Shown here: piece by piece, positions 43,196 through 51,911 of the stretch
Numbering within the stretch: position 1 is the stretch's first letter
Layout: each line of letters begins with the position of its first letter
Source of the DNA: JBDRMV01 sp043825615
Lineage (GTDB): Bacteria > CG03
Direction: 5' to 3'
NCBI GenBank assembly: GCA_043825615.1
Contig: JBDRRS010000022.1
Span: 1 to 53,524 of the forward strand
DNA length: 53,524 nucleotides
Position numbers and translations under genes: made by a program
Notes under the pieces: model-generated
Databases searched by the model: none
What the model saw: the letters and a program-made list of their open reading frames with translations, nothing else
Told to the model about the DNA's origin: nothing

Positions 43196-44190
43196 TTTAT
43201 ATTTTTGCGCTGGTAATTCCCGTTTTGCTGCTTTTAATCGGCGAGCCGTTTCTGATAACGGTTGCCGAAAAATTCCATGCGTATGACCGCCCGGACCGCA
43301 GAAAAATTCACGCAAAGCTTGTTCCTTTGTGGGGCGGGCTCGGAATATGGCTCGGTATCTGGTTCAGCCTGTTTCTTCTTTTCCTCTTTTCAAAAACGGT
43401 GAGGGCTTTTGTTCCCTTGAATCTTTCCGTAATAAAGGGCATTTTTTTCGGCAGCGCCATAATACTTATTATCGGCATGATTGACGACAGGCGCGCGCTG
43501 ATGCCCACGACGAAACTCCTCGCGCAGACGATTGCGGTTCTTTTCGCGATGATTTACGGGGTGGCGATAAGCGGAATAAAAATTCCTTTTCTGGAGTATG
43601 TGCCGTTTCCGCAGTTCGCTTCGATAGTTGTAACCGCCGTGTGGCTGATTGCTTTCACGAATGTTATAAATTTAATAGACGGCGTTGACGGTCTTGCGGC
43701 CGGCGTTTCGGGTATTGCCGCTATAACTTTTGCGGTTGTCGTTCTGCTTGAGACGCGTTTCGGCGCTCTTCAGGGCGGAGAATTTTTTGCCGTTCTATCT
43801 CTCATAGTCGGCGGCGCGTGTCTGGGATTTCTTTATTTTAATTTTCCTCCGGCAGGGGTTTTCCTCGGGGATTCGGGAAGTCTTCTCATCGGCTTTTTTC
43901 TCGGGATTATTGCCATTCAGGGAATGCTGAAACTCACGGCGGCGATTGCCCTCATAATTCCCGTTATCGTCGTGGCGCTCCCCGTTCTGGATGTTTTTTT
44001 CGCAATCGTCAGAAGGAAAAGAGCGCAGGTGCCGATAATGAGAGCCGATTCGGACCACATACACCACCGTCTGCTGAAAAGCGGCTGGTCAGCCAGGGAA
44101 ATAGACCTTCTGATGTACAATTTTACTTTGATACTCTCGATGGCGGCCATTTTGATTACCGTTTATTCTTTTTTTAAGGGAACGCCGTGA
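43192..44190 (+). CDS. Undecaprenyl-phosphate GlcNAc-1-phosphate transferase family (WecA/TagO/MraY-like)
   Basis: An integral membrane glycosyl-1-phosphate transferase that starts lipid-linked polysaccharide synthesis. Ten or so hydrophobic segments in 332 residues; family motifs are MIDDRRALMPTTKLLAQ, NVINLIDGVDGLAAG, DSGSLLIGF and DHIHHRLLKSG. These favour WecA/TagO over MraY. The GTG at 43192 overlaps the upp stop; an upstream ATG at 43123 would read 23 residues through upp. Works with the epimerase gene that follows. Confidence 0.88.
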   Translation: MIYIFALVIPVLLLLIGEPFLITVAEKFHAYDRPDRRKIHAKLVPLWGGLGIWLGIWFSLFLLFLFSKTVRAFVPLNLSVIKGIFFGSAIILIIGMIDDRRALMPTTKLLAQTIAVLFAMIYGVAISGIKIPFLEYVPFPQFASIVVTAVWLIAFTNVINLIDGVDGLAAGVSGIAAITFAVVVLLETRFGALQGGEFFAVLSLIVGGACLGFLYFNFPPAGVFLGDSGSLLIGFFLGIIAIQGMLKLTAAIALIIPVIVVALPVLDVFFAIVRRKRAQVPIMRADSDHIHHRLLKSGWSAREIDLLMYNFTLILSMAAILITVYSFFKGTP

Positions 44191-45359
44191 GTAAAAAAGG
44201 TAATTGTAACGGGATAAAAAAAATAATTCTGACTTTCGGAACGCGGCCGGAAGCCATAAAAATGGCTCCCGTCTATTTTACCCTGAAAAAGGACAAAAAA
44301 TTTGACGTGAAACTCGTTCTTACCGGTCAGCACACAAAAATGCTGGACGACGCGCTGAATGTCTTCGGCATGAAACCGGAATATAATTTGAACATTATGG
44401 TTGCCCGCCAGACCCTTGCGGGCATTACCGCCCGCGCGGTGAAGAAACTCGATGCTGTTTACAAAAAAGAAAAACCCGATCTCGTTCTCGTCCACGGGGA
44501 CACCTCTACGACTTTTGCTTCGGCGCTTGCCGCCTTTTACAACGGGATTCCCGCGGGTCACGTTGAGGCGGGGCTCAGAACGCATGTAAAAAACGAGCCG
44601 TTTCCGGAGGAAATCAACAGGGTTCTGACGGACAGAACCGCCGACCTGCTTTTTCCGCCGACGGAACAGGCAAAAAAAAATCTTCTGAAAGAAGGCGGCG
44701 CTTCGCCGATGATTACGGTTACCGGCAACACCGTCGTTGACGCCGTGGAACTTCTTGTAAAAAAAGCGGGGAAGGTCCCGCCGCTGATTTCAGCCTTGCC
44801 AAAGGCATCAAAAAGCGGTTTTGTTCTTTTTACGATGCACCGGCGCGAGTCATGGGGGAAACCGCTGGAAAGAATATTTTTAACGTTGAGAAATTTTTTT
44901 GAAAAAAACACAGGTGTTAAATTGATTTATCCCGTGCATCCGAATCCTGCCGTGTCCGTTCCCGCGCATAAAATCCTTTCGGGAGCGGGTATAATTTTAA
45001 CGCCGCCGCTGCGCTATTCCGACCTGATTTTTCTTCTGCGCAAATGCCTTTTTATCGTAACGGATTCCGGCGGCGTGCAGGAAGAGGCGGCCGTTTTTAA
45101 AAAGAGGGTTCTGCTGCTCAGGAGATATACCGAAAGGCCGGAAGGCGTCAGGGCGGGTTTTGTCAAGGTTATGGGTTTATCTCCGGCAAAACTCAAACGC
45201 GAGATGGAAATGACTTTGAAAAACGGGAAAATCTTTGATAGGATGAAAAAAATAAAGAATCCTTACGGGGACGGGAAAGCGTCGGAGAGAATCCATATTG
45301 CCGTAAGAAAATTTTTTAAAATGCCGGTGAAAAAAAGCATAAAAGAGTTCAGGGGGTGA
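44187..45359 (+). CDS. wecB: UDP-GlcNAc 2-epimerase (non-hydrolysing)
   Basis: Makes UDP-ManNAc for envelope polysaccharide. The 390 residues contain TFGTRPEAIKMAPV at the start, VHGDTSTTFA, GHVEAGLRT, PFPEEINR and TDSGGVQEEA. GTG start overlapping the previous stop. It pairs with the WecA-like transferase. Confidence 0.94.
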   Translation: MSKKGNCNGIKKIILTFGTRPEAIKMAPVYFTLKKDKKFDVKLVLTGQHTKMLDDALNVFGMKPEYNLNIMVARQTLAGITARAVKKLDAVYKKEKPDLVLVHGDTSTTFASALAAFYNGIPAGHVEAGLRTHVKNEPFPEEINRVLTDRTADLLFPPTEQAKKNLLKEGGASPMITVTGNTVVDAVELLVKKAGKVPPLISALPKASKSGFVLFTMHRRESWGKPLERIFLTLRNFFEKNTGVKLIYPVHPNPAVSVPAHKILSGAGIILTPPLRYSDLIFLLRKCLFIVTDSGGVQEEAAVFKKRVLLLRRYTERPEGVRAGFVKVMGLSPAKLKREMEMTLKNGKIFDRMKKIKNPYGDGKASERIHIAVRKFFKMPVKKSIKEFRG

Positions 45360-45366
45360 TATTAAA

Positions 45367-45795
45367 ATGCAAAAATTAAAAATTAAGATGCAGATTGCCG
45401 TTCTGTTTTTTTTGTTTTCGGGTTTTCTGGCGGCATCGACGATTTCCGATTTGATGAAGGCGGGCAAATGGGAGCAGGCAAAAGAGGCCGCGCTGGCTGA
45501 AATTGCGCGCAACCCGGAGGACTCAAGTTTATATCTGACAGCGGGGATTTGCGGGATTAATCTGAAAAATTACGGGGAAGCCGTTAAAAATCTGTCAAAA
45601 GCGTATGACCTGAATCCGAAGTCATACCTTGCGGGCTACCTGCTCGGCGTTATTTACGAGGAAACGGGCGATTTAAAAGAGGCAGAGAAGTATTTTGAGA
45701 AATCGTACAAAGTTACGAAGGACAAGGAAAAAAGAGAAAATATAGAAAAACATATCGAGATGGTCGGGGAGAGAATGAAAAAGGAGAAAAAGTGA
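45367..45795 (+). CDS. Exported TPR-repeat protein
   Basis: A 142-residue protein with a hydrophobic signal segment (residues 9-23, ending near AAS) followed by about three tetratricopeptide units, for example YLTAGICGINLKNYGEAVKN and GVIYEETGDLKEAEKYFEKS. It probably mediates protein-protein contact in the periplasm or outer membrane. Role otherwise unknown. It overlaps the lipoprotein gene by four bases. Confidence 0.8.
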   Translation: MQKLKIKMQIAVLFFLFSGFLAASTISDLMKAGKWEQAKEAALAEIARNPEDSSLYLTAGICGINLKNYGEAVKNLSKAYDLNPKSYLAGYLLGVIYEETGDLKEAEKYFEKSYKVTKDKEKRENIEKHIEMVGERMKKEKK

Positions 45796-46370
45796 GAGCA
45801 AAAAGTTACTCATATCTTAAATTTTGTTTTTTATATATTATTTTTCTTGCAGGTTGCGCCGGCCGGCTCGCCGTGCAGAGGGACTATGATTTTGAAAGCA
45901 TAAGAAATATCGCCGTCGCAGGGTTCAAGAGTTCGGAGGGCAGCGAGGCGGCGGGAGACGCCGTCAGGGATATTTTTACGAAGAGCTTTCTGGAGAGCGG
46001 GATTTCCGTCGTTGATTCAAAAGCATTCGACAAAATGCTCGCTCACGGGAGTCCGCAGACCCCGCAGATGTTTGCGGAAATCGGTGCGCTCGCCGGTGCC
46101 GATGCCATTCTGGACGGAAGCATTTACAGATACCTGCCCGAGAAAGAAGAAAGAATCTATTACGCCAGCGAGGACGGCAAAATAGGATATGAAACGGCAT
46201 TCTATAACGCGAAGGTTGCGTTAACGGCTCGCCTGGTGGATGTGAAAACAGGAGCCGTCGTCTGGGTCAACAGCGATTATTACGAATCGTTTGACATACA
46301 GCGCGCGCTTGAAGGAGCCGTTTACACGGTGCTCCGGCCCCTCAAAAATCTTATTTCAAAAAACCAATAG
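45792..46370 (+). CDS. Putative lipoprotein, CsgG-like fold
   Basis: A 192-residue protein with a lipobox FLAGC (Cys near residue 22) after a hydrophobic leader, so likely membrane-anchored. The body, with NIAVAGFKSSEGSEAAGD, DIFTKSFLESGISVVDS and ARLVDVKTGAVVWVNSDY, resembles CsgG/curli-assembly-type or GNA1162-like lipoproteins. Function unknown; together with the TPR gene it may belong to an envelope system. Confidence 0.72.
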   Translation: MRAKSYSYLKFCFLYIIFLAGCAGRLAVQRDYDFESIRNIAVAGFKSSEGSEAAGDAVRDIFTKSFLESGISVVDSKAFDKMLAHGSPQTPQMFAEIGALAGADAILDGSIYRYLPEKEERIYYASEDGKIGYETAFYNAKVALTARLVDVKTGAVVWVNSDYYESFDIQRALEGAVYTVLRPLKNLISKNQ

Positions 46371-46387
46371 TCATTTAACCGTCAAAC

Positions 46388-46505
46388 AATTAGGGACGGT
46401 TCCTAATTATCGGGAGCATCTGAAACTGAAAGAACTAAAAGAAAGTATTGTGAGTGTAGCTTATAGAGAAAAAATGATTAATATAATTAGGAACCGTCCC
46501 CAATA
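46388..46505. repeat. Paired inverted elements with a 72-base core
   Basis: The 23-base AATTAGGGACGGTTCCTAATTAT (46388-46410) is answered by its near reverse complement at 46483-46505. Each arm is itself a hairpin (AATTAGG/CCTAATT). The 72-base core has no recognised gene. The layout is that of a paired REP element or a small MITE, placed just beyond the 3' end of the RNase P RNA gene. Confidence 0.75.
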
Positions 46506-46530
46506 CCCCAATACCCACTTGTATTATTAG

Positions 46531-46800
46531 CGGGGGTGATCCCGTAAGCCGAATTCTGTTTTAAGCGGTCATTCATCTAAGCGACCTACCCGGCCTTAAC
46601 TGGCGAGCAGCCAACGGCCTGCATGGTCTTGCTCCCGGCGGGGTTTAGCCTTTTCACTACAGCATTACCTGTACATAGTTTCTGTGCCACTTTCCGTCAC
46701 CCGACATAGTCGGGTGCTCCGCCTTTCGACGGACGCCGCGCTCTGCGGAGTTCGGACTTTCCTTACGCCAAAGGCGCACAACCGCTCGAATCACCCCCCT
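46531..46800 (-). ncRNA. rnpB: RNase P RNA (bacterial type A), compact
   Basis: Read on the minus strand, the sequence starts GGGGGGTGAT and soon gives AAGGAAAGTCCGAA, the universal 5' core. It continues with CACAGAAACTATGTACAGG, TAGTGAAAAGGCTAAACCCC and GGGAGCAAGACCA, and closes with AACAGAATTCGGCTTACGGG and ATCACCCCC, which pairs with the 5' end as helix P1. The length of about 270 bases is short for type A (E. coli is 377), so some peripheral helices must be reduced. It processes the 5' ends of tRNAs. Confidence 0.93.
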
Positions 46801-46802
46801 AT

Positions 46803-46831
46803 AATTTAGAAAAGAAATGAGAGAAATACAA
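46803..46831 (-). promoter_or_regulatory. Candidate promoter for rnpB
   Basis: On the minus strand TTGTAT (46826-46831), 17 bases, then TAAATT (46803-46808), ending three bases before the P1 helix of the RNA. The spacing is ideal and the position fits a start near 46796-46800. Confidence 0.5.
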
Positions 46832-46871
46832 GGTTTGCTTTTAAAGCCGGAATTTGGTATTTTTTTATTGC

Positions 46872-48728
46872 GTGAAACTTGAAAAACAATTAGGTCTTAC
46901 GGGTGTTTTCTGTATCGCCACGGGAGCAATGATTTCATCCGGTCTTTTCGTTCTTCCCGCTCTTGCCTATTCAAAGGCGGGTCCTGCCGTTATTCTTTCA
47001 TATCTTCTCGCGGGGCTTCTCATTGTGCCTGCGATGTTTGCGTCGGCGGAACTCCTCACGGCGATGCCCAAGGCCGGCGGCGACTATTTTTACATAAGCA
47101 GAGCAATGGGGGCCCTCCCGGGTTTTCTCGGGGGGCTTTCAAGCTGGTTTTCTCTTGCCTGCAAAAGCGCTTTTGCCCTTGTCGGCATCGGAGCGTTTAT
47201 GACGCTGATATGTCCGGAAATATCGGAACTGCAGATGGATCTGGTGGCGGCGGCCGCCTGTATTTTTTTTATGGCTGTTAATCTGAAAGGGGTAAAGATT
47301 GCCGAGAGTTTTCAAGTAGGGATTGTTTTCGCCCTGCTGGGGATTCTTGTCTTATACATTGTTTCCGGCGGAGTCAGTGTTAAACTCCACAATTACAGCG
47401 GTTTTTTCAACGCGGGCTTTAAAAATATAGCAGGAACTGCGGGGCTTGTATTTGTTTCGTTTGTGGGGCTGACGAAAGTTGCAAGCATTGCCGAGGAGGT
47501 CAAGAATCCCACAAGGAATATTCCGCTGGGGATGATTTTATCGTGGGCGGTTGTCGTGTCGCTTTATCTGCTTGCCGTATTCGTTACCGTCGGGCTTTTG
47601 AAAGGGGATAACCTGTCCGGAACGCTTACCCCGCTCAGTGACGGAGCGGGTTTTTATGCGGGCACGGCAGGTGTCGTTATACTGGCCGCCGCTGCGGTTT
47701 TTGCTTTTGTCTCGACTGCAAATGCGGGAATTATGACCGCTTCCCGCGCTCCTCTCGCGATGAGCAAGGATAAACTTTTACCGGCTGTTTTCCGGAAACT
47801 GAATGAGAACGGCGTTCCGTTTGTGACGATTGTTTTTACGTCAGCCGTTATGATTTTTATGATTTTTGTGCTGGATATTGAGGGTCTTGTAAAGGTAGCC
47901 TCAACAATGAGCATAATACTGTTTGCGCTTGCAAATTTTGCTCTGATATTTATGAGGGAAAGCAAAGTCGTTAACTACAGGCCGGTTTTCAGGGCGCCGC
48001 TTTACCCGTATCTTCAGATTGCCGGGATTATTTTTTACGGCGTTCTTCTCTTTGAAATGGGGAAGGTTGCCCTGACCGCGACGGGCATTTTTATCATAGC
48101 GGGCACTCTCTGGTATTTTATTTATCCTTACAGGTTTGAGGCCAAAAAGTCCGCACTCGTCCACGTGGTTGAAAGAATCATAGGCAGGCAGATAAAGGAT
48201 GATACTCTCGGGGCGGAACTCAGGGATGTCCTGAGAGAAAGGGATGATATTGTTGAAGACCGCTTTGACGAAATCATAAAGAAGTGCGAGATTCTCGACA
48301 TTGAGGAAAAAATGAGAGTGGAGCCGTTTCTAAAATTGATTTCAGAAAAATTTTCTGCGCCCATCGGGATTTCAAAAGACGAACTCTTCGGGAAGTTCTC
48401 CGAAAGGGAAATGATATCAGGCACGATAGTAAGGTCCGGCCTTGCAATTCCGCATGTTATCGTTGAAGGCGAAGGTGTCTTCAGAATTATTCTTGTGAGA
48501 GCCAGGGATGGAATTATCTTTTCCGAAAAACAGCCCCCCGTGAAGACGCTCTTTGCGATTGTGGCAAGCACCGACGAGAGAAATTTTTACCTGCGGGCTC
48601 TTGTGGCTATTGCCGAGATTGCGCAGGAAAAGGATTTTGAAAATAAATGGCTTGAGGCAAAAACTCTTCATGACTTGAGAGACATCATTCTCCTCGCCAG
48701 CCGCAGAAGAGAAGAGGTTTTAAGATGA
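46872..48728 (+). CDS. Amino-acid permease (APC family) with C-terminal PTS EIIA-like domain
   Basis: About 618 residues. The first 420 form a 12-segment APC transporter, with the substrate-site GAMISSGLFVLPALA in helix 1 and the GLTKVASIAEEVKNP motif after helix 6. After a linker with acidic and basic residues comes an EIIA(fructose)-type domain from about residue 480, with SGLAIPHVIVEGEG, where the His matches the phosphorylated His of EIIA-2. The substrate is unknown. The GTG at 46872 starts at the family N-terminus (KLEKQLGLTGVFCIATG); a TTG at 46854 is an alternative and ribosome sites are weak. Confidence 0.85.
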   Translation: MKLEKQLGLTGVFCIATGAMISSGLFVLPALAYSKAGPAVILSYLLAGLLIVPAMFASAELLTAMPKAGGDYFYISRAMGALPGFLGGLSSWFSLACKSAFALVGIGAFMTLICPEISELQMDLVAAAACIFFMAVNLKGVKIAESFQVGIVFALLGILVLYIVSGGVSVKLHNYSGFFNAGFKNIAGTAGLVFVSFVGLTKVASIAEEVKNPTRNIPLGMILSWAVVVSLYLLAVFVTVGLLKGDNLSGTLTPLSDGAGFYAGTAGVVILAAAAVFAFVSTANAGIMTASRAPLAMSKDKLLPAVFRKLNENGVPFVTIVFTSAVMIFMIFVLDIEGLVKVASTMSIILFALANFALIFMRESKVVNYRPVFRAPLYPYLQIAGIIFYGVLLFEMGKVALTATGIFIIAGTLWYFIYPYRFEAKKSALVHVVERIIGRQIKDDTLGAELRDVLRERDDIVEDRFDEIIKKCEILDIEEKMRVEPFLKLISEKFSAPIGISKDELFGKFSEREMISGTIVRSGLAIPHVIVEGEGVFRIILVRARDGIIFSEKQPPVKTLFAIVASTDERNFYLRALVAIAEIAQEKDFENKWLEAKTLHDLRDIILLASRRREEVLR

Positions 48729-48823
48729 TGAAAAAATGTCCGGCGGTTTCTCTGAAATTTAAAAGTTTCCTTGCGGCAGGTTCCCTGCTTTTTCCCCGGA
48801 CTTCTATCGCCATTTTTTTATAA
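48725..48823 (+). CDS. Possible small ORF after the permease gene
   Basis: ATG at 48725 overlaps the permease stop (ATGA) and opens a 32-residue frame starting MMKKCPAVSLKFKSF, with a short hydrophobic part (AAGSLLF). No family is recognised; it may be chance. It is the only reading frame in the gap before the typA end. Confidence 0.2.
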   Translation: MMKKCPAVSLKFKSFLAAGSLLFPRTSIAIFL

Positions 48824-48865
48824 ACAGGGTGTTGCTGTACTTTTCTGTGTTCTTAAAAGCCCGCG

Positions 48866-50668
48866 CTATTTGTTAGAGCTTTTTCTGCGATTATGGTCGA
48901 GTATCTTTTTCCGGAACCTTATATTGCCGGGTGTTACTTCCATTAGTTCGTCTTCATTTATATATTCCAGGCCCTGTTCAAGCGTGAATTTCCTTGATGG
49001 TACCAGGTTTAGGGCCTCGTCGGATCCGGCCGCGCGCATGTTTGTAAGTTTTTTTGTTTTGCACACATTTACTATAAGATCCGTTTCTCTATTATTTGCG
49101 CCGACTATCATCCCCGCATAGACTCTTACGCCCGGATCTATAAAAAATATTCCCCGGTCCTGCAGGTTATCAAGAGCGTAGGCAACTGATTCGCCGGCGC
49201 CCATGGCAATCAAAGCGCCTTTTGTCCTTCTGGGTATATCTCCTCTGTATAGACCGTATTCATAAAAAATGTGGTTTAGAATTCCGGTTCCTCTGGTATC
49301 AGTTATAAATTCATTTCTAAACCCCAGTAACCCGCGGGAGGGAATGTGAAATTCGAGACGTGTATATCCGTCGCTTCCTTTTGCCATGTTTACCATTTTA
49401 CCTTTTCGCTTGCCGAGTTTTTCTATCACAATCCCTGTGAATTTATCAGCGACATCAATAATTGCGTGTTCGATCGGCTCGCATTGTTTTCCGTTAATTT
49501 CTCTGAATATGACGCGGGGTTTTGAGAGTTGCAGTTCAAAACCTTCGCGCCGCATATTTTCAATAAGAATAGCCAGTTGGAGTTCCCCCCGGCCTTTTAC
49601 TATGAAACTATCTGTTGCTTCCGTTCTTTCCACTTGTATGCTGACATTGGACTGAATTTCCCGTTGAAGCCTGTCCCACAAATGCCTTGAAGTTATATAT
49701 TGCCCGTCCTGTCCGGAAAACGGCGAATCATTTACTATAAATTCTATGGTGAGTGTAGGCAGGTCGATTTCGATAATTGGAAGGACCTGAGGATTCTCTC
49801 TGTCTGCAATAGTTTCTCCCACATCAATCATATCTGTGCCGGCAATAGATATTATATCGCCTGCAAAGGCTTCTTCTGCTTCTATTTTTTTTAGTCCGGA
49901 ATAGGCATATATTTTCGTAATTTTAAATTCTATTCTGCTTGAGTCCCTTTTCAGCAGTATAACATTGTCTTCCCTTTTAACGGACCCGTTATGTATTTTA
50001 CCGGTACCGATTTTCCCGACATAATTATCATATTCTATTGCAGAAACCAGGAACTGAAATGCGGCCGCCGGATCTCCTTTTGCGTCCGGAACATGTTCTA
50101 TTATCGCTTTAAAAAGCGGGTCGAGGTTATTAGAATTATCCCCGATTTCATATTTTGCGATACCATCTCTGGCAGATGCGTAGATTACCGGGAAATCAAG
50201 CTGGCTATCGTCAGCATTTAATTCAAGAAACAGGTCAAATATGTTATCGAGCACTTCATGCGGTCTGCTGTTCAGCCTGTCTATCTTATTGATAACGACA
50301 ACCACTTTAAGACCCAGTTCAAGGGACTTTTTGAGGACATATTTGGTCTGAGGCATCGGCCCTTCAAATGCATCTACAAGCAGAAGTACAGCATCTACCA
50401 TTTTGAGAATACGCTGAACCTCTCCGCCGAAATCGGCATGTCCCGGTGTATCAACGATGTTTACTTTATACCCGCCATACAGGAATGATGCGTTTTTAGA
50501 GAATATGGTGATACCTCTTTCTCTTTCAAGCGCATTAGAATCCATTACTCTGTCAACAATATTCTCATTTTTTCTGAATACACCGGTCTGTTTCAGGATG
50601 GCATCGACAAGAGTCGTTTTACCATGGTCAACATGCGCAATAATTGCAATATTTTTAGTTTTACTCAT
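48866..50668 (-). CDS. typA: Translational GTPase TypA/BipA
   Basis: Ribosome-associated GTPase involved in stress and ribosome assembly. The 600 residues have G1 AHVDHGKTTLVDAILK, G3 DTPGHADFGGEV, G4 NKIDRLNSR, the domain-III region and the BipA-specific C-terminal domain (LLGFRNEFITDTRGTG, then RVYAGMIVGANNRETDLIVNVCKTK in two parts). Full length. Convergent with the permease gene. Confidence 0.96.
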   Translation of the reverse strand: MSKTKNIAIIAHVDHGKTTLVDAILKQTGVFRKNENIVDRVMDSNALERERGITIFSKNASFLYGGYKVNIVDTPGHADFGGEVQRILKMVDAVLLLVDAFEGPMPQTKYVLKKSLELGLKVVVVINKIDRLNSRPHEVLDNIFDLFLELNADDSQLDFPVIYASARDGIAKYEIGDNSNNLDPLFKAIIEHVPDAKGDPAAAFQFLVSAIEYDNYVGKIGTGKIHNGSVKREDNVILLKRDSSRIEFKITKIYAYSGLKKIEAEEAFAGDIISIAGTDMIDVGETIADRENPQVLPIIEIDLPTLTIEFIVNDSPFSGQDGQYITSRHLWDRLQREIQSNVSIQVERTEATDSFIVKGRGELQLAILIENMRREGFELQLSKPRVIFREINGKQCEPIEHAIIDVADKFTGIVIEKLGKRKGKMVNMAKGSDGYTRLEFHIPSRGLLGFRNEFITDTRGTGILNHIFYEYGLYRGDIPRRTKGALIAMGAGESVAYALDNLQDRGIFFIDPGVRVYAGMIVGANNRETDLIVNVCKTKKLTNMRAAGSDEALNLVPSRKFTLEQGLEYINEDELMEVTPGNIRFRKKILDHNRRKSSNK

Positions 50669-50753
50669 TTAGCAGTTATCTCTATAGGCAAAATAAATCT
50701 GATTATAGATAAATATTCAAGAAATACAAATGCAGTACCAATAGAGCAAGTTT

Positions 50754-50796
50754 GGTGTGAGAGGACAGGAAGCTCGGGGGTTGACACTCTCACACC
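50754..50796. repeat. GGTGTGAGAG...CTCTCACACC inverted repeat
   Basis: Perfect 10-base arms (50754-50763 and 50787-50796) around a 23-base loop, lying in the gap between typA (minus) and the HTH gene. A TTGACA at 50781-50786 overlaps the right side but has no matching -10. It could be a REP-like element or an operator for the HTH protein. Confidence 0.6.
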
Positions 50797-50830
50797 ACCT
50801 TTTTTCACAATTTCATATCGTCTGTATGTA

Positions 50831-51145
50831 ATGCTCAGGGAGCGGGGCCGGGCGACTCTCGCGGGTGAAATTGCCAAATCACCGTCACAAAAAGAAATCC
50901 TGTCTGCTAAACTCAAGGCGCTTTTTTCAGAACCGCCAAAAACATTCGGCGGAAAGCTCAAGTATTTCCGAATCAAAAACAACCTGCTTCAAAAAGACCT
51001 TGCCGGAATCCTTAAAGTACACAAAGTAACAATCTGCCGCTATGAAAAGAACCTCTCTTATCCATCGGGTAAAATTATTGAAAAGATAAACCGCATTATC
51101 AACGCTCACAGTTTTGTAAATAGTATGCTCAAGGAAGGCAACTAA
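50831..51145 (+). CDS. XRE-type helix-turn-helix protein
   Basis: The C-terminal part FRIKNNLLQKDLAGILKVHKV then TICRYEKNLSYPSGK is a classical HTH_3 (XRE) domain, preceded by a linker. The open frame extends upstream to 50624 through an inverted repeat, but the only good internal ATG is at 50831, giving 104 residues; the start is uncertain. It may be the remaining part of a longer regulator. Separate from the AbiE pair by 160 bases. Confidence 0.6.
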   Translation: MLRERGRATLAGEIAKSPSQKEILSAKLKALFSEPPKTFGGKLKYFRIKNNLLQKDLAGILKVHKVTICRYEKNLSYPSGKIIEKINRIINAHSFVNSMLKEGN

Positions 51146-51247
51146 GAGCCGTGTTTTCTGGTTATTTATTTTGACTCCTATAACTGTTTATACGCAGAGG
51201 CAGAGAATAATTTGATTTTTCTTTTTTTGGCAACAGATTAGTACGTG

Positions 51248-51288
51248 TTGACAATATGTCGCAAAAAGTATATATTATTTGCGACATA
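51248..51288 (+). promoter_or_regulatory. Promoter with inverted-repeat operator of the AbiE pair
   Basis: TTGACA (51248-51253), exactly 17 bases, TATATT (51271-51276). A perfect 11-base inverted repeat, TATGTCGCAAA (51255-51265) and TTTGCGACATA (51278-51288), brackets the -10. Such placement suggests repression of the operon by its own antitoxin, as known for AbiEi. Confidence 0.75.
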
Positions 51289-51307
51289 AGAATTAAGGAT
51301 AATATTG

Positions 51308-51907
51308 ATGAATAGCATAGTAGCAATGATAAAAAAAAGAATAAAGAATAATGGGAGGGGGTTTGTTTTTACAAAGCGCCATTGTCTTGATCTTGGTCCC
51401 CGGCCAGCCGTGGCTAAAACTCTAGAGCGTTTAGCTGATGCCGGATATATACGACGGCTTGCGCGCGGGTTATATGACTATCCCGAGAAACATCCCGTTC
51501 TTGGTGAGTTGCCGGCAAATTATGAGCGTATAGCGCAGGCATTGGCAGGCAGAGATAGTTTAAAGATTCAGCCTTCAGGCGCGTATGCTGCTAATCTACT
51601 GGGTTTAACAGAGCAGGTACCGGCTAAAATAGTCTTTTTAATAGACGGAGCCAATAGAACAGTACGGGTTAAAAAGCAGCAGATTATTTTAAAAAGAACA
51701 ACGCCTAGGAATATGGCCACTGCCGGGCGTGTCAGCGGACTTGTTATTCAGGCCTTGAGGCATTTAGGGAAAGATCATGTAGATGGAAATATCATTAAAA
51801 AGCTAAAAAAAAGATTATCACGTGATGATATATACCTGCTTATGAAAGATGCGTGTTATGCTCCCGCTTGGATTGAACTAATAATAAGACAGTTAAAAGA
51901 CGGATAG
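51308..51907 (+). CDS. AbiEi-type antitoxin (DUF6088 family)
   Basis: A 199-residue protein with an N-terminal winged helix (GFVFTKRHCLDLG, LERLADAGYIRRLARGLYDYP) and the DUF6088 C-domain (PSGAYAANLLGLTEQVPAK, RTTPRNMA). In type IV AbiE systems this protein counteracts the toxin and represses its own promoter through the wing. The ATG at 51308 follows AAGGAT; an in-frame TTG at 51305 is unlikely. Five bases before the toxin gene. Confidence 0.88.
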   Translation: MNSIVAMIKKRIKNNGRGFVFTKRHCLDLGPRPAVAKTLERLADAGYIRRLARGLYDYPEKHPVLGELPANYERIAQALAGRDSLKIQPSGAYAANLLGLTEQVPAKIVFLIDGANRTVRVKKQQIILKRTTPRNMATAGRVSGLVIQALRHLGKDHVDGNIIKKLKKRLSRDDIYLLMKDACYAPAWIELIIRQLKDG

Positions 51908-51911
51908 TATT

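Noticed and set aside
46291..46530. 79-residue plus-strand frame across the lipoprotein end and the paired repeat
   Set aside because: It is a shadow of the lipoprotein gene continued by repeat DNA, with no domain.
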